From NCBI RefSeq assembly GCF_900110875.1, contig NZ_FOFM01000004.1, forward strand, positions 285,423-349,422: 64,000 nucleotides of DNA, written 5' to 3'. Position numbers and translations under genes: made by a program. The DNA comes from Pseudovibrio axinellae. Lineage in GTDB: Bacteria; Pseudomonadota; Alphaproteobacteria; Rhizobiales; Stappiaceae. The notes under the pieces were generated by a model. That model saw only the letters and a list, made by a program, of their open reading frames with translations, had not been told where the DNA came from and did no database searches. Shown piece after piece: positions 49,349-61,550 of this stretch; positions within the stretch are counted from its first letter, which is position 1; every line of letters starts with the position of its first letter.

Positions 49349-51634
49349 ATGCTCAAGCCAGACCAGATGCATTTGCTCAGTTATGCCCGGTCGGTCCTGC
49401 AGCAGGATTGGAGCCGAGGGCAAGGCATCGTTTGGTATGCCCTGAGCCATATGGCGGGCACATTGGTCTACTTCTCTCTTCCTGCCGAGCCCTACGGTGT
49501 TTTAAGTGCAATGCCGGTTATCTTACTGGGGGGACTCGCGTTTTTCCGGTGGAGGCGCGGGCATGCTACGGCAACACAGGTTGCCTTGTTGTTCTTCTTT
49601 GGTGGTTTCTTTCTTGCGGACTTGCGCGTTGAATTTGCAAGGGGGGACCCTCTGGATCGACCGATTACGCGCAAAGTGGAAGGAACCATTCGTAGCGTTA
49701 AGCAATCGGGGCAGTCAGCTTACTCTATCGTTCTGGCTGATGTGGTCTCCGTGACCAAGGAGGGAACAACTCCCTTTCCCTATTTCATACGCCTTAGCAT
49801 CAAAGGGATGAAGCAGACCCCGCTTGTGGGGGAGAATATGCAGATTAAAGCGCGGCTGGTCCCCCCTGGCGGGGTTGTGAGGCCGGGCGGCTATGACTTT
49901 GCAAGAACTGCATTTTTTAGTGGTATTGGGGCAGTTGGCTATGGGCTTTCGCGCCCTGTTCTTTCACCAGGCTCAGCGGGACTAAGTTTTTTGCCGCTGG
50001 TGGGCAGGGGGCGCGAAGCAATTGCTGAACGGATACGGCGGGTGTTGGATTATAGCCCTGAAAGTGCCTTTGCTGTCGCCTTGTTGGTGGGAAAACGTGA
50101 CCATCTTGTGGACTCCGATAAGGAGGCCTTAAGAAATGCCGGGCTTGCTCATGTGCTTGCAATTTCCGGTATGCATATGGGGCTTGTAACCTCCCTTGTG
50201 TTCTTTGCCGTTCGCTGGATCTTGTCGCTCAGCCCTTCGCTTGCTTTAAAAGGCCATATCCATGTTTATGCCAGCGTGGCGGCGTTGATTGCAGCAAGTG
50301 TTTATCTTGGTTTGTCAGGTGCTTCTGTTGCAACTCAACGGGCCTATTTGATGTCTGTCCTGATACTATGCGCTGCACTCATTGGCAGGCGGGCCTTCAG
50401 CCTTCGTGGGCTGGCGATTGCTTGCCTTGTGTTGTTGAGCGTAAGGCCCGAAGAGGTTTTAGCACCCGGTTTCCAAATGTCGTTTTGCGCCGTGCTGGCA
50501 TTGCTGACCTCTTATTCCATTGGCAAAAACTGGCTAGTTGGTTCGGGCAAGGCTGCTCGCAGGCAAGACCTGTCCTCGTTTGAACGGGGAATGAGGACAG
50601 CGTTTAAATGGTTGCTTGCATGTGCGTTGACCTCGCTGATTGCTGGTGCTGCAACAGCTCCCATTGCGGCAATGCATTTTGAGCAGGTCGCCCCTTATGG
50701 CGTGCTTGGTAATGTTCTTGCTATGCCTCTTGTCACCTTCGTGGTTATGCCCCTTGGTTTGTTAAGCCTGCTGAGCATCCCAGTTGGGGCTGACGCGCTT
50801 TTCCTTTCGGGCATGGCAGCGGGCTTGCAGCTGGTTTTAAAGGCAGCTTACTGGGTCAGTTCACTCAGCGATGGCCTGACCAGCCTTGGGGTTGCTAGCG
50901 TGGCTGGATACTTGATGCTGATCACTAGCGTTGTTGTGCTGTGTGTGATGCCATCGCGCCTGAAATGGTTTGCAGCACCTATACTTGGCGGAGCAGTGGT
51001 GGTTTTTGCCGCGGACAGGCCCCCAGACCTCATGGTCGCTGACACAGGAAAGCACATTGCTTTTTATGACGAGGATGGGGGGCTTCGTTTGACGTCTTCT
51101 CGTATGTCATTTGCAGCAGATAGTTTGTTGCGAGCGGGGGGACTGTCTGGTGCATCCTTTAAGGCTCATAAGGCAAGGGCTTTAGACCGCACCTGCGATA
51201 AACAAGGCTGTGTTTTGAAGATATACCCGCGGGAGGTCAAAAAAGGCGGGCGGTACGGGATCAGCCCGGTCGCGCTTGCGCAGTCTAAATCTCCAGATTT
51301 GCTGGAGGCTGATTGTCGCCTGGCGGCCATTGTCGTGACACAAGCGCAGGCCCCAGAAGCTTGCAGGGCTGAGTTGGTGATTGACCAGCAGATGTTTGGG
51401 AAACGTGGTGCTGTTTATATTTGGCTTACTGGCGGGAGTGAGCGCGGGGGGCAGATAGAAAAAGTGCGCTGGGCATATCATGCTCAGCGCAGGCCTTGGA
51501 ACCCCAAACTACCTAGTATAACCAGCGAGTTAATAGCGGCGGAAGAGCGCAGTCATCTTGCCTTGAATGCGGACACGCCCCGGGCCGAAGATGCGAGTTT
51601 CGTAGGCGGTGTTGGCCGCTTCAAGCGCGACTGA
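49349..51634 (+). CDS. comEC: ComEC/Rec2-type membrane protein
   Basis: ComEC proteins form the inner-membrane channel for DNA uptake in competent bacteria; whether this organism is competent is not known. The N-terminal part has a DUF4131-like region, followed by the competence domain with many helices and the motif [12 protein letters not shown] (near residues 270-281). The C-terminal part resembles the degenerate beta-lactamase-like domain of alphaproteobacterial members. ATG 49349 is a judgement (761 residues, GCAGGG upstream); the frame is open from 49058. The last 105 bp overlap the lexA 3' end on the other strand. Confidence 0.88.
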   Translation: MLKPDQMHLLSYARSVLQQDWSRGQGIVWYALSHMAGTLVYFSLPAEPYGVLSAMPVILLGGLAFFRWRRGHATATQVALLFFFGGFFLADLRVEFARGDPLDRPITRKVEGTIRSVKQSGQSAYSIVLADVVSVTKEGTTPFPYFIRLSIKGMKQTPLVGENMQIKARLVPPGGVVRPGGYDFARTAFFSGIGAVGYGLSRPVLSPGSAGLSFLPLVGRGREAIAERIRRVLDYSPESAFAVALLVGKRDHLVDSDKEALRNAGLAHVLAISGMHMGLVTSLVFFAVRWILSLSPSLALKGHIHVYASVAALIAASVYLGLSGASVATQRAYLMSVLILCAALIGRRAFSLRGLAIACLVLLSVRPEEVLAPGFQMSFCAVLALLTSYSIGKNWLVGSGKAARRQDLSSFERGMRTAFKWLLACALTSLIAGAATAPIAAMHFEQVAPYGVLGNVLAMPLVTFVVMPLGLLSLLSIPVGADALFLSGMAAGLQLVLKAAYWVSSLSDGLTSLGVASVAGYLMLITSVVVLCVMPSRLKWFAAPILGGAVVVFAADRPPDLMVADTGKHIAFYDEDGGLRLTSSRMSFAADSLLRAGGLSGASFKAHKARALDRTCDKQGCVLKIYPREVKKGGRYGISPVALAQSKSPDLLEADCRLAAIVVTQAQAPEACRAELVIDQQMFGKRGAVYIWLTGGSERGGQIEKVRWAYHAQRRPWNPKLPSITSELIAAEERSHLALNADTPRAEDASFVGGVGRFKRD

Positions 51635-52246
51635 GGCGCCTTTTTTGCGTAAACGCTTCAGTGTTGCTTCTTCATCATCAATCAAAGCCACAACGATCTC
51701 GCCATTTTCTGCAGTGTCGCCACGCTTAATCAGCACTGTATCGCCGTCATAGATCCCGGCATCGATCATGGAGTCACCTTTGACTTCCAAGGCATAATGC
51801 TCACCACGCCCCATCAGGTCGGCCGGCATTGCTATGGAATGGCTCTGGGTTTGAATGGCCTCAATCGGGACACCGGCTGCGATGCGGCCCATAACCGGAA
51901 TTTCCAGTGTCGGCACTTCATCTGGCGAAGTGGGGCGTTGGGGAGGTGCCACCTTCTTGCTTAAAGAGCCCTCTATGACCTCTGGTGCAAAGCCTTTGTC
52001 CTTTGCAGCAGGTTTTAAAGCAGGGGATGCAGATTCTGGAAGTTTAAGAATTTCCAGTGCGCGGGCGCGATTTGGCAGGCGACGAATGAAGCCGCGTTCT
52101 TCCAGTGCCGTAATCAGGCGGTGGATACCGGATTTGGAGCGGAGATCCAGAGCGTCCTTCATCTCGTCGAAGGAGGGCGGAATGCCAGCTTCCTTCAAGC
52201 GTTGATGGATGAACATCAAAAGCTCATGCTGCTTCTGTGTAAGCAT
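51530..52246 (-). CDS. lexA: SOS repressor LexA
   Basis: LexA represses DNA damage genes and cuts itself when RecA is activated. The N-terminal winged helix-turn-helix (about residues 1-65) is followed by a linker and the S24 peptidase domain. The cleavage site is A124-G125 in RIAAGVP, the catalytic serine S159 in GDSM, and the lysine K197 in ATLKRL. The 238-residue length is typical of Rhizobiales LexA. A LexA box lies between its predicted -35 and -10 elements. It is downstream of moeA, as in related genomes. Confidence 0.97.
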   Translation of the reverse strand: MLTQKQHELLMFIHQRLKEAGIPPSFDEMKDALDLRSKSGIHRLITALEERGFIRRLPNRARALEILKLPESASPALKPAAKDKGFAPEVIEGSLSKKVAPPQRPTSPDEVPTLEIPVMGRIAAGVPIEAIQTQSHSIAMPADLMGRGEHYALEVKGDSMIDAGIYDGDTVLIKRGDTAENGEIVVALIDDEEATLKRLRKKGASVALEAANTAYETRIFGPGRVRIQGKMTALFRRY

Positions 52247-52318
52247 CTTTTATCCCCATTGGCTCCTAAGGCGCAGATTGAAATAATGTGATCAAGTCAG
52301 TCTGTAGGCGAATTCGCT

Positions 52319-52359
52319 CTTCCAAGGCGATAAAGAAGTTCAACTTCTACGATTGGAAG
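52319..52359 (-). other. Hairpin in the lexA leader
   Basis: CTTCCAA/TTGGAAG (52319-52325 with 52353-52359) encloses an inner AGAAG/CTTCT stem. It lies between the predicted lexA transcription start and the gene, with no T-run. Confidence 0.45.
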
Positions 52360-52375
52360 GACAAAACACGAACGT

Positions 52376-52404
52376 ACTCTACCTGTTCTCATTGTGTTCT
52401 GCAA
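52376..52404 (-). promoter_or_regulatory. lexA promoter with LexA box in the spacer
   Basis: On the minus strand TTGCAG (52404-52399) and TAGAGT (52381-52376) have a 17-bp spacer. The LexA box GTTC-N7-GTTC (plus strand, 52385-52399) overlaps the end of the -35 and fills the spacer. This is the expected autoregulation of lexA. Confidence 0.8.
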
Positions 52405-52495
52405 TGGGTTTGTTCAGGTTAAGTCCTGCAAGAACTGGGGGATTCAGTCTTTGATGGGTGAGTGGACAGGGGTTGTCCACTCCGGGCTTGTCCAA

Positions 52496-53710
52496 TTAGC
52501 GTAGCTTGAGAAGGTCCACTTTTTCACCCGCCTTTGCAGCTGGTGCGTGTGGCGGACGGACGATCAAGGTATCTGCTTTTGTCAGGAGAGCGAGCATGGA
52601 TGAGTCTTGTTTGCTGAAGGGCTCAGCAATCAGGTTGCCCTGTTCATCGGTGCTCAGGCTTGCGCGCACGTAGTCTTGCCGCAGATCGTTTGCAGGCAGG
52701 TCTTTTGCGAGCGTTGCCTTGGTAACCTCTTGACTTTCCTGGCTCTGTGAGCGCGCCAGCATTTCGTCCAGTAGCGGGCCAAGGAACAAAAGCGCACATA
52801 CTAGGCTGGAGACCGGGTTGCCTGGCAGGCCAAGTACCTTCATGGGCCCCAGTGCACCTGCCATGAGCGGCTTGCCTGGGCGCATTGCGATGCGCCAGAA
52901 ATCCAGCTCCATGCCTTGTGCGCCAAGAACGCCTTGAATGAGATCATGGTCACCCACTGATGCGCCGCCGAGCGTGACGAGTATGTCAGCTTCTGCGTGG
53001 ATTGCCTGCTTGACGCGCGCTGCAATCGCCTCAGGTTGATCCGGTGCAATACCCAGCATCATTGGTGTTGCACCACAGTTTTTGACGAACTCAGCGATGC
53101 CAACCTGATTGGAGGCGATGATCTGATTCGGGCCGGGAGTCTGACCTGGCTCGACCAGTTCATCGCCATTGGCCAAAATTGCCACAACAGGCTTTTTGCG
53201 CACCGGCAATGTTGCATGGTTCATTGCCCCTGCCAGCGAGAGTTCACGAAACCCAAGCAGCGTGCCTTTGGTGAGGAGCACCTGGCCTTCGTGAAAGTCT
53301 AGGCCGGCGGGGCGAATGAACTTATCAACGCTCACGCTTTCAAGACAAAACAGGTTATCCCCGTCACGGCGGGCATTTTCCTGCATCAAAATAGCGTCCG
53401 CTCCCCCAGGAACCGGAGCCCCAGTAAAAATCCGAAGCGCTTCTCCAGCTTTTAATGTCCCTTCAAAGCTGTGGCCAGCAGCAACTTCTCCGATAACTTT
53501 CAATGGGTTATCTTGGTTTGTTGTATCTGAAGCTTTAACAGCATACCCGTCCATAGCAGAGGCTGAGAACGGAGGCTGCGTACGCGTTGCTTTCACATCT
53601 TCAGCAAGTACGCGACCACCTGTTTCCAAAAGCGGCAACTGTTCGCTTTGGATTGGAATAATGTCTTTCAAGAGGCGACTGAGAGCGTCTTCGATACTGA
53701 TCAGACTCAT
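52496..53710 (-). CDS. moeA: Molybdopterin molybdenumtransferase
   Basis: MoeA inserts molybdate into adenylylated molybdopterin to form the molybdenum cofactor. The conserved segments are [10 protein letters not shown] (about residues 49-58), [11 protein letters not shown] in the MoCF-like domain and [11 protein letters not shown]. The 404-residue length is normal. The start overlaps the moaC stop by 4 bp (ATGA), so the two are translationally coupled. Confidence 0.96.
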   Translation of the reverse strand: MSLISIEDALSRLLKDIIPIQSEQLPLLETGGRVLAEDVKATRTQPPFSASAMDGYAVKASDTTNQDNPLKVIGEVAAGHSFEGTLKAGEALRIFTGAPVPGGADAILMQENARRDGDNLFCLESVSVDKFIRPAGLDFHEGQVLLTKGTLLGFRELSLAGAMNHATLPVRKKPVVAILANGDELVEPGQTPGPNQIIASNQVGIAEFVKNCGATPMMLGIAPDQPEAIAARVKQAIHAEADILVTLGGASVGDHDLIQGVLGAQGMELDFWRIAMRPGKPLMAGALGPMKVLGLPGNPVSSLVCALLFLGPLLDEMLARSQSQESQEVTKATLAKDLPANDLRQDYVRASLSTDEQGNLIAEPFSKQDSSMLALLTKADTLIVRPPHAPAAKAGEKVDLLKLR

Positions 53711-54210
53711 TTGGAAATGTCCTCCTCGGCCAGATAGTGCCCTGACTTTCCACCCTTTTTCTCTAGTAACCGGATCTCGCCAATCTCCATTGAGCGATCA
53801 ACCGCCTTTGCCATATCATAGATCGTAAGGCAAGCCACCGAAGCTGCTGTAAGAGCTTCCATCTCAATACCAGTTTGCCCTGAGACCTTGGCAAACACCT
53901 CAATCTCAATTCCCGGCAGGTCAGGGTTTGGAGTGAACTCCACCTGAACCTTAGAAAGAGCAAGAGGATGGCACAGCGGGATCAGCTCATGTGTTCTCTT
54001 CGCCGCCATGATCCCGGCAATTCTAGCCGTGGCAAGGACGTCGCCTTTCTTGGCGTTTCCAGAAAGGATCATGTCTAAAGTGTCAGCCTGCATTTTTACC
54101 TGACCACCAGCACGTGCAATGCGTGAGGTGACCTCTTTCTCCGAGATGTCGACCATATGTGCAGCACCGCTGTCATCAAGGTGGGTTAATTTTGGAGAAA
54201 GGTCTGACAT
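53707..54210 (-). CDS. moaC: Cyclic pyranopterin monophosphate synthase
   Basis: MoaC works with MoaA to make cyclic pyranopterin monophosphate, the first molybdopterin intermediate. The motifs [29 protein letters not shown] and [20 protein letters not shown] are diagnostic. The 167-residue length is normal. It lies between trpC and moeA, a classic alphaproteobacterial arrangement, with a 55-bp gap to trpC. Confidence 0.97.
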   Translation of the reverse strand: MSDLSPKLTHLDDSGAAHMVDISEKEVTSRIARAGGQVKMQADTLDMILSGNAKKGDVLATARIAGIMAAKRTHELIPLCHPLALSKVQVEFTPNPDLPGIEIEVFAKVSGQTGIEMEALTAASVACLTIYDMAKAVDRSMEIGEIRLLEKKGGKSGHYLAEEDISK

Positions 54211-54265
54211 TTTCTTGCCTCTGGGTACATGGTCTTCAGGTGCAGCTTGTTAAATAGCTGTATGT

Positions 54266-55057
54266 TCAGCGCTTAAGCAGATTTTTTGTTGCGGCTTCAA
54301 CGTCATCCTGACGCATCAGACTCTCACCGATGAGGAAGGTTGAAATGCCGGATTTTTCCATTCGGGAAAGGTCTTGCGATGTGAATAGGCCGCTCTCACC
54401 AACGATAATCCGGTCCTGCGGAATAAGAGGTGCGAGGCGCTCGCTGGTTTCCAATGATGTTTCAAAGGTTTTTAAATTGCGGTTGTTAATGCCGACAAGC
54501 GGAGATGAAAGCTTTAGTGCTCGCTCCAGCTCAGCTTCGTCATGGACTTCGATCAATGCGTCCATGCCTAACTCAAACGCTGCATCTTCCAACTCTTTTG
54601 CTAGTGTATCATCAACTGCTGCCATGATGATCAAGATACAATCAGCGCCCCAGGCACGTGCTTCAAAGACCTGATAGGTATCATAAAGGAAGTCCTTGCG
54701 CAGAACGGGCAGCGAGACTTGGTCGCGACAAGCGATAAGGTACTCCGGCTTACCCTGGAAGGATGGAGTATCCGTCAGAACAGACAGGCATGCCGCGCCG
54801 CCGTTCTCATAGGCACTTGCCAGCGCTGGTGGGTTAAAGTCCGCACGGATCAGGCCTTTTGAGGGGCTGGCCTTTTTAACTTCAGCAATAAGCGCATATT
54901 CGCCGTTGGCATGCTTGGCCTTTAAAGCGTTTGCAAAGCCGCGTGTTGGTGTTGCAGCTTTGATTGCTTCGCCAAGCTCATTTAGTGGAACAAGCGCCTT
55001 CGCGGCGTTGATTTCGTCACGCTTATAAGCTTCGATTTTCTTTAGGATGTCTGACAT
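54266..55057 (-). CDS. trpC: Indole-3-glycerol phosphate synthase
   Basis: TrpC closes the indole ring in tryptophan synthesis. The TIM-barrel enzyme shows the signature [16 protein letters not shown] (about residues 59-74) and the later [11 protein letters not shown] and GESGLF motifs. It is monofunctional (263 residues), without a fused TrpF. It follows trpD by 13 bp. Confidence 0.97.
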   Translation of the reverse strand: MSDILKKIEAYKRDEINAAKALVPLNELGEAIKAATPTRGFANALKAKHANGEYALIAEVKKASPSKGLIRADFNPPALASAYENGGAACLSVLTDTPSFQGKPEYLIACRDQVSLPVLRKDFLYDTYQVFEARAWGADCILIIMAAVDDTLAKELEDAAFELGMDALIEVHDEAELERALKLSSPLVGINNRNLKTFETSLETSERLAPLIPQDRIIVGESGLFTSQDLSRMEKSGISTFLIGESLMRQDDVEAATKNLLKR

Positions 55058-55070
55058 GGGATATAGGATC

Positions 55071-56108
55071 TTAAAGTTTCATGTTGGCGGCGGTTGCAGC
55101 GTTTGAGGCTTCAACAAGTTTATCTAGTCGGGAGAGGGCCGCACCAGAGTCAATGGTGTTTGCGGCCATTTTAACACCGTCTGTGAGTGTTGAGACTTTA
55201 TCTGCAACGATGAGGGATGCTGCTGAGTTGAAAAGAACGATGTCGCGATAGGCGTTTTTTGCACCCTGCAAGACTTCTCTCAAGGCCTGGGCATTTTGCT
55301 TAGGGTTGCCGCCTTTGAGGTCCTCTGCTTTTGCGAGCGGGAGGCCTGCGTCTTCTGGTGAGACGGTAAAGGTCGTGACCTTTGCGTCTTTCAGCTCGGC
55401 AACATAGGTTGGACCCGTGGTTGTGATTTCATCCATTCCGTCCGAACCGTTGACGATCCATGCCTTCTCTGTACCCAGCTCTTTCAAGGTGTTCGCAAGC
55501 GGCTCTACCCATTGTTGAGCGAATACGCCCGTCATTTGACGTTTTGCACTTGCTGGATTGGCGAGTGGACCAAGAATATTGAATATGGTTCTGGTGCCGA
55601 GCTCAATGCGTGCAGGGCCAACATGGCGCATTGCCTTGTGGTGATTGGGTGCAAACATGAAGCCAATGCCTGCATCCTGGATGCAGTGGCTAATTCCGTC
55701 TGCATTTAAGTCCAGGTTAACGCCTAATTCTACAAGCGCTTCTGCAGAGCCTGACTTTGAGGAGAGTGATCGGTTGCCGTGTTTTGCTATTGTGACGCCG
55801 CAGCCAGCAACAACGATCGCAGTACATGTTGAGATATTGTAGGACCCAGAGGAGTCACCACCGGTTCCAACAATGTCGATTGCATCCTCGGGTGCTTTGA
55901 CCGGGATCATCTTGGAACGCATCGTTTCCACTGCGGCAGAAATTTCGTCGATGGTTTCGCCGCGCATGCGCAAAGCGATCAGAAAACCGCCAATTTGTGC
56001 AGGGGTGGCCGCGCCTGACATTATGATCTCGAAAGCTTCGCGAGCTTGAGCTCTGTTCAACGCGTTTCCGTCAGCGACTATTGCAATGAGACTTTTTAGA
56101 TTGCTCAC
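55071..56108 (-). CDS. trpD: Anthranilate phosphoribosyltransferase
   Basis: TrpD transfers phosphoribose from PRPP to anthranilate. The PRPP-binding motif is [17 protein letters not shown] (near residues 74-90), and [21 protein letters not shown] follows. The GTG at 56108 is chosen because GGGGG lies 7 bases upstream; this gives 345 residues. An in-frame start five codons upstream is possible. It heads the trpDC-moaC-moeA run and has a long leader with a strong hairpin. Confidence 0.96.
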   Translation of the reverse strand: MSNLKSLIAIVADGNALNRAQAREAFEIIMSGAATPAQIGGFLIALRMRGETIDEISAAVETMRSKMIPVKAPEDAIDIVGTGGDSSGSYNISTCTAIVVAGCGVTIAKHGNRSLSSKSGSAEALVELGVNLDLNADGISHCIQDAGIGFMFAPNHHKAMRHVGPARIELGTRTIFNILGPLANPASAKRQMTGVFAQQWVEPLANTLKELGTEKAWIVNGSDGMDEITTTGPTYVAELKDAKVTTFTVSPEDAGLPLAKAEDLKGGNPKQNAQALREVLQGAKNAYRDIVLFNSAASLIVADKVSTLTDGVKMAANTIDSGAALSRLDKLVEASNAATAANMKL

Positions 56109-56197
56109 GGTAAACCCCCTCAATCTCTTAGATAATATCTTATAGCAGTTTGCGTTTGTGCTGGTTCGCTCAGGCTGCCTTAAGTTTTTGTTCTATC

Positions 56198-56242
56198 GCG
56201 TACTCTTGGCTGCAAAGCCGTGTTTGCTTATCCAGAGTACGC
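56198..56242 (-). promoter_or_regulatory. Long hairpin in the trpDC leader
   Basis: GCGTACTC-T-GG pairs with CC-A-GAGTACGC (one bulged T), and an inner GCAAA/TTTGC stem closes a 6-nt loop, 16 base pairs in all. It lies about 90 bp upstream of trpD and on its sense strand. No T-run follows. No tryptophan-rich leader peptide was found, so classical attenuation is not supported. Confidence 0.55.
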
Positions 56243-56300
56243 CGAAGTGTATTCAAAGATTTACTATTAGATAGCTTTCAGAGGGCTGTCTAGGAGATAA

Positions 56301-56340
56301 ACAAAAGCCCGCCACACATAAAAGTGTGGCGGGCTTGTTT
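56301..56340. terminator. Terminator after the ppiD-like gene
   Basis: AAGCCCGCCACAC (56305-56317) and GTGTGGCGGGCTT (56324-56336) form a perfect 13-bp stem. On the minus strand it is followed by TTGTTTAT; on the plus strand by GTTTT. Confidence 0.9.
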
Positions 56341-56358
56341 TCGACAAGGATTTGTCTT

Positions 56359-58242
56359 TTAGCGATTTAGGCCAGTCAACTGATTGAAGACTGACTGGTT
56401 TACTCGTACACCTTCAGTCTGCTCCAGTTGGGCGATGAACTGATTGAGCAGGGAACTTTCCAGAGCACCTGTCATCTGAGTATCGATGCGCTTTACATTC
56501 TCAGAGTCTGTCATGAAGGCCGGGGTTGTCGTGTCTGTGAGGACAAGAAGGATCCGATCTTCATTGTTGCCAGGTACCTGAGTTGCTGTACCTTTTGGTC
56601 CCGAAAATGCTGCACTTACTGCTGCGCCGGAAAGGTTTGCTGCACCGCCATTGCGGGTGAATGGCTCAGATGTGTTTGTTGTCAGGCCTTCTGCAGCCGC
56701 GATCTCAGAAAGAGATTTTCCAGCTTTAATTTCTGTAACCAGAGCTTTGGCTTTTTCTTCCAGTAGCTCGGCATTGCGTGCAGCCATCAGATCAGCAGTT
56801 ACAGCTTCTTTCACTTCAGAGAGTTCTCTGTCGCGCGATGGTGTAACTTCTTTCACTTCGTACCAAAGGTGACCGGAGCGTCCAATTTCCAGAGGGTCGT
56901 TTTCGACGCCAATATCAGTTGAGAAGACAGCGGTGGTTAGCGCATTTGCCTCTGGGAGGTCCACTGTTTCACCTGCTTCGTTTTTGCCAGAAGCGTCGAA
57001 GGCGGGTGTGGTGGTGAGGTCTAGGTTGAAACGTTCAGCAATTTCCTCAAATGTACTTCCGCCTGCGCGCGCATCTTCAATTTCGTTGTAAAGGTCTTCA
57101 ACTTCATCAGCGGCATTTTGTTGTGCAAGTGATGCGCGGATTTCATCTTTGACTTCATCAAGAGGTTGAACTGCGGCAGGTTTGATCTCTTTTGCAAAAA
57201 GGATTGCGTTGGTGAACTGACCTTCAACCACGTTGCTGGTCTGGTCTTCCTTCAAGGCAAAAGCAGCATCTGCAATTTTCTGGTCAAGGAAGCCGGCCTT
57301 GTTCATGAGGCCCAGGTCGACGTCTTTTTCAGTCAGACCCTGCTCGTTCATCAAGTCTTCAAATGTCTTACCAGACTCCATCTGAACAACTGCTGTTTCC
57401 GCTTCCTGCTTTGTTGGGAAGGAAATCTGGTAGATACGGCGCTGCTCTCCGCTCTGGTAGCGATTTTTTGTGCGTTCGTATTCCTGCGCAATCTCCTGAT
57501 CTGTAATATTATCAGGGTTTGCGATTTTATCAGCAGTCAGCTCAATGATAGCCGCATTGCGGTATTCAGGTGCTTTGTAGTTGCCTTTGTTGCTTTCAAA
57601 AAATGCTGTCAGCTCTTCGTTTGTTGGGGCAGGGACATCTGTCAGCGAGCTTTGCGGGAGAATGAAGTATTCAACGCGGCGCTCTTCCATTGCGTACTTA
57701 TCGAAGGTTTCCAGCATGGTCTGTGGTACTTTGATACCACCGATGATCGCTTCTGCAAGCTGTTGGCGCTCGGCAACAAGCTGCTGTTGCATGACGAATT
57801 CATCTTCGTTCATGCCAAGGTTATAGAGTACCTGAGAGAGGCGATTGCGATCATAACCATTTACGCCCTGAAACGCTGGGGTTTCCTGAATGGTTTTAAT
57901 GATTGCTTCGTCAGATACGCCGATGCGCAGCTTAGATGCCTCATTGTCAAGCGCAGCCTCGGCGATGAGGCGACCCAAAACCTGCGCTGGTACGCCAAAT
58001 GCAGCGGCCTGTTCCTGTGTGACAGGCTGGCCGACGCGGCGTGACAGCTGGTCGAGCTCGCGTGAATAGGCTCGTTGGAATTCTTCAGCCGAAATTTCTT
58101 TGTCACCGACTGAGGCGACAGATGTGGAGCCGATTCCAGTAAAGACGTCAGCGATTCCCCAAACTGCAAAGCTAAGCACCAAAAGGGCGATCAGCAGTTT
58201 TGCAAACCAGGAACCTACGCTATTACGTAGCGCGTCGAGCAT
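56359..58242 (-). CDS. ppiD: PpiD-type periplasmic foldase (SurA-N/parvulin)
   Basis: This is a membrane-anchored peptidyl-prolyl isomerase that helps exported proteins fold near the Sec translocon. It has one N-terminal helix (SWFAKLLIALLVLSFAVWGIADVF, about residues 11-34), a SurA-N-like chaperone region, a parvulin domain around residues 265-355 and a further chaperone region. The ATG at 58242 (MLDALRNSVG) gives 627 residues; a longer frame to 58350 adds a non-conserved stretch. The parvulin domain looks degenerate, as often in PpiD. A strong terminator follows. Confidence 0.92.
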   Translation of the reverse strand: MLDALRNSVGSWFAKLLIALLVLSFAVWGIADVFTGIGSTSVASVGDKEISAEEFQRAYSRELDQLSRRVGQPVTQEQAAAFGVPAQVLGRLIAEAALDNEASKLRIGVSDEAIIKTIQETPAFQGVNGYDRNRLSQVLYNLGMNEDEFVMQQQLVAERQQLAEAIIGGIKVPQTMLETFDKYAMEERRVEYFILPQSSLTDVPAPTNEELTAFFESNKGNYKAPEYRNAAIIELTADKIANPDNITDQEIAQEYERTKNRYQSGEQRRIYQISFPTKQEAETAVVQMESGKTFEDLMNEQGLTEKDVDLGLMNKAGFLDQKIADAAFALKEDQTSNVVEGQFTNAILFAKEIKPAAVQPLDEVKDEIRASLAQQNAADEVEDLYNEIEDARAGGSTFEEIAERFNLDLTTTPAFDASGKNEAGETVDLPEANALTTAVFSTDIGVENDPLEIGRSGHLWYEVKEVTPSRDRELSEVKEAVTADLMAARNAELLEEKAKALVTEIKAGKSLSEIAAAEGLTTNTSEPFTRNGGAANLSGAAVSAAFSGPKGTATQVPGNNEDRILLVLTDTTTPAFMTDSENVKRIDTQMTGALESSLLNQFIAQLEQTEGVRVNQSVFNQLTGLNR

Positions 58243-58486
58243 AATTATATCCGTTCTCTTGTTGAAGGCGAGGCTTAATCTCCCCGCGCGCACATGCAAG
58301 GTCGCCGGATAATAGTGTTCCTTTTGTCTGGGGGCAAGTTTACACAACATAAAGCCTGTGAGATTCGCCAGTAGATACGAAGTTCATCGCACTAGCGGTA
58401 ATCCACTATGGGACTTAAGTGTTTTTTCTGCTAGTGAGCACGCATTCCAATTGGGAAGTTAGAATTCATATTTGGGGAACGAATAA

Positions 58487-59236
58487 ATGACTAATCGGCC
58501 ACTTGTTGCTGGTAACTGGAAAATGAATGGCCTTAAGGCTGCAGCTGCAGAGCTGGATGCAATGGGCGCGGGATACGACTCAGCGCTTTCCGAAAAAGTA
58601 GAACTCCTGATTTGTCCGCCTGCTTTGCTGGTTGCCCAGTTGGCTTCCCAAGACAAAATCGCAATTGGCGCACAGACCTGTCATGCTAAAGAAAACGGCG
58701 CGCATACTGGTGATATCTCCGCGGAAATGATCCGCGATGCTGGTGGTGCATATGTGATCGTTGGCCATTCTGAACGCCGCGAAGACCATAGCGAAACTGA
58801 TGCAGATGTTTGCGAAAAGGCAGAGGCAGCCTACCGTGCTGGCCTTGTTGCAATTGTTTGTGTGGGTGAAGTTGAAAGCGAACGCCGCGCAGGCACAACA
58901 CTTGATGTTGTTACAAAGCAGGTTCTTGGCTCTGTACCAGCAGGTGCTTTGGCTGAAAATACCGTCATCGCTTATGAGCCGGTATGGGCAATCGGCACTG
59001 GCCTGACGCCAACGCCAGCAGATGTTGCTGAAGTGCATGCATCTATTCGTGCAACGCTTGTAAAGCAGTTCGGTGCCGAAGTGGGTAGCAAAATGCGCGT
59101 GTTATACGGTGGTTCTGTTAAGCCAGGTAACGCAAAAGAGCTTCTTGCGGTTGAAAACGTTGATGGCGCGCTTGTCGGCGGTGCAAGCCTGAAAGCCGCA
59201 GATTTCCTTGGAATTGCTGAGGCTTATCGCGGTTAA
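58487..59236 (+). CDS. tpiA: Triosephosphate isomerase
   Basis: TIM interconverts dihydroxyacetone phosphate and glyceraldehyde 3-phosphate. The active site residues are in NWKMNG (residues 8-13, Lys), VGHSERR (His, near residue 93) and [10 protein letters not shown] (Glu, near residue 166). The phosphate loop YGGSVKPGN is near the end. The length of 249 residues is normal. It is divergent from ppiD and followed by a large hairpin. Confidence 0.98.
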   Translation: MTNRPLVAGNWKMNGLKAAAAELDAMGAGYDSALSEKVELLICPPALLVAQLASQDKIAIGAQTCHAKENGAHTGDISAEMIRDAGGAYVIVGHSERREDHSETDADVCEKAEAAYRAGLVAIVCVGEVESERRAGTTLDVVTKQVLGSVPAGALAENTVIAYEPVWAIGTGLTPTPADVAEVHASIRATLVKQFGAEVGSKMRVLYGGSVKPGNAKELLAVENVDGALVGGASLKAADFLGIAEAYRG

Positions 59237-59274
59237 TAGCCGTGGAGCGGTCATAATATTCTTCGCAGTCCACC

Positions 59275-59313
59275 AATTTGCGGCGCCTTTAGGGTAGAAA
59301 GGCGCTGCAAATT
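59275..59313 (+). terminator. Long hairpin after tpiA
   Basis: AATTTGCGGCGCCTTT (59275-59290) pairs with AAAGGCGCTGCAAATT (59298-59313) with one G-T pair, a stem of 16 bp. The tail is not T-rich on the plus strand, so it may be a terminator of reduced strength or an mRNA-stabilising structure upstream of secG. Confidence 0.6.
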
Positions 59314-59358
59314 CGGTTAGAAGGCCGACTAACGCATTCATTAAACCTACGGATACCT

Positions 59359-59721
59359 ATGGAAACCGTTCTGATTGTTATCCACCTGATGGTCGTTGTT
59401 GCGCTGGTAGCAATGGTTCTGCTTCAGCGTTCCGAAGGCGGCGCATTGGGTATTGGCGGCGGCGGCGGTGGCGTGATGAGCAGTCGTGGTACAGCAAATA
59501 TGCTGACACGCGGTACTGCAATTCTTGCTATTTGCTTCTTTGTAACATCTCTCGCTCTTTCTTTGCTCGCTCGCTACGACGAGCGTCCAGGCTCTTTGCT
59601 TGAACAGGTTCCTGCCGGTTCAGAAGCACAGGGTACCGAGCAGGGTGGAAGTAATGGTCTGCTTGACCAGCTTCAGCAGCAAAGTCAGCCTACTGGCCCG
59701 CAGGTACCACCTGCTCAGTAA
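59359..59721 (+). CDS. secG: Preprotein translocase subunit SecG
   Basis: SecG is the small two-helix subunit of the SecYEG translocon. Helix 1 is at about residues 3-22 and helix 2 at about 51-71. Between them is the conserved loop LQRSEGGALGIGGGGGGVMSSRG. The C-terminal tail is rich in Gln, Gly and Ser. The length of 120 residues is typical for alphaproteobacteria. pyrG follows, the usual order. Confidence 0.95.
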   Translation: METVLIVIHLMVVVALVAMVLLQRSEGGALGIGGGGGGVMSSRGTANMLTRGTAILAICFFVTSLALSLLARYDERPGSLLEQVPAGSEAQGTEQGGSNGLLDQLQQQSQPTGPQVPPAQ

Positions 59722-59789
59722 TCTGCTGTAAAGCAGAAACAGTTGAAATATACGTTTGACGGCACCGCACACTTGTGCAGTGTCCGTCA
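59722..59789 (+). other. Two hairpins in the secG-pyrG gap
   Basis: TCTGCT-GTAA-AGCAGA begins at the secG stop (59722-59737). A second structure pairs TGACGG (59757-59762) with CCGTCA (59784-59789) around a GCAC-ACTT-GTGC hairpin. Neither has a T-run. They lie in the pyrG leader. Confidence 0.5.
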
Positions 59790-59891
59790 TTCGTGCGTTC
59801 AGACATAACTCAAATATCCAGGGTATTGGATTATCAGACGCTAATCAAACTGGCTTCCCTACTGATAAATTCCACCCTTTAAACGTGGTAG

Positions 59892-61526
<1,635 letters not shown>

Positions 61527-61550
61527 TCTATAGGTTTTGGGGGACGCGCT

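Noticed and set aside
57166..58044. A 292-codon plus-strand frame opposite ppiD
   Set aside because: It is rich in Cys, Phe and Leu as expected for an antisense shadow and shows no domain.
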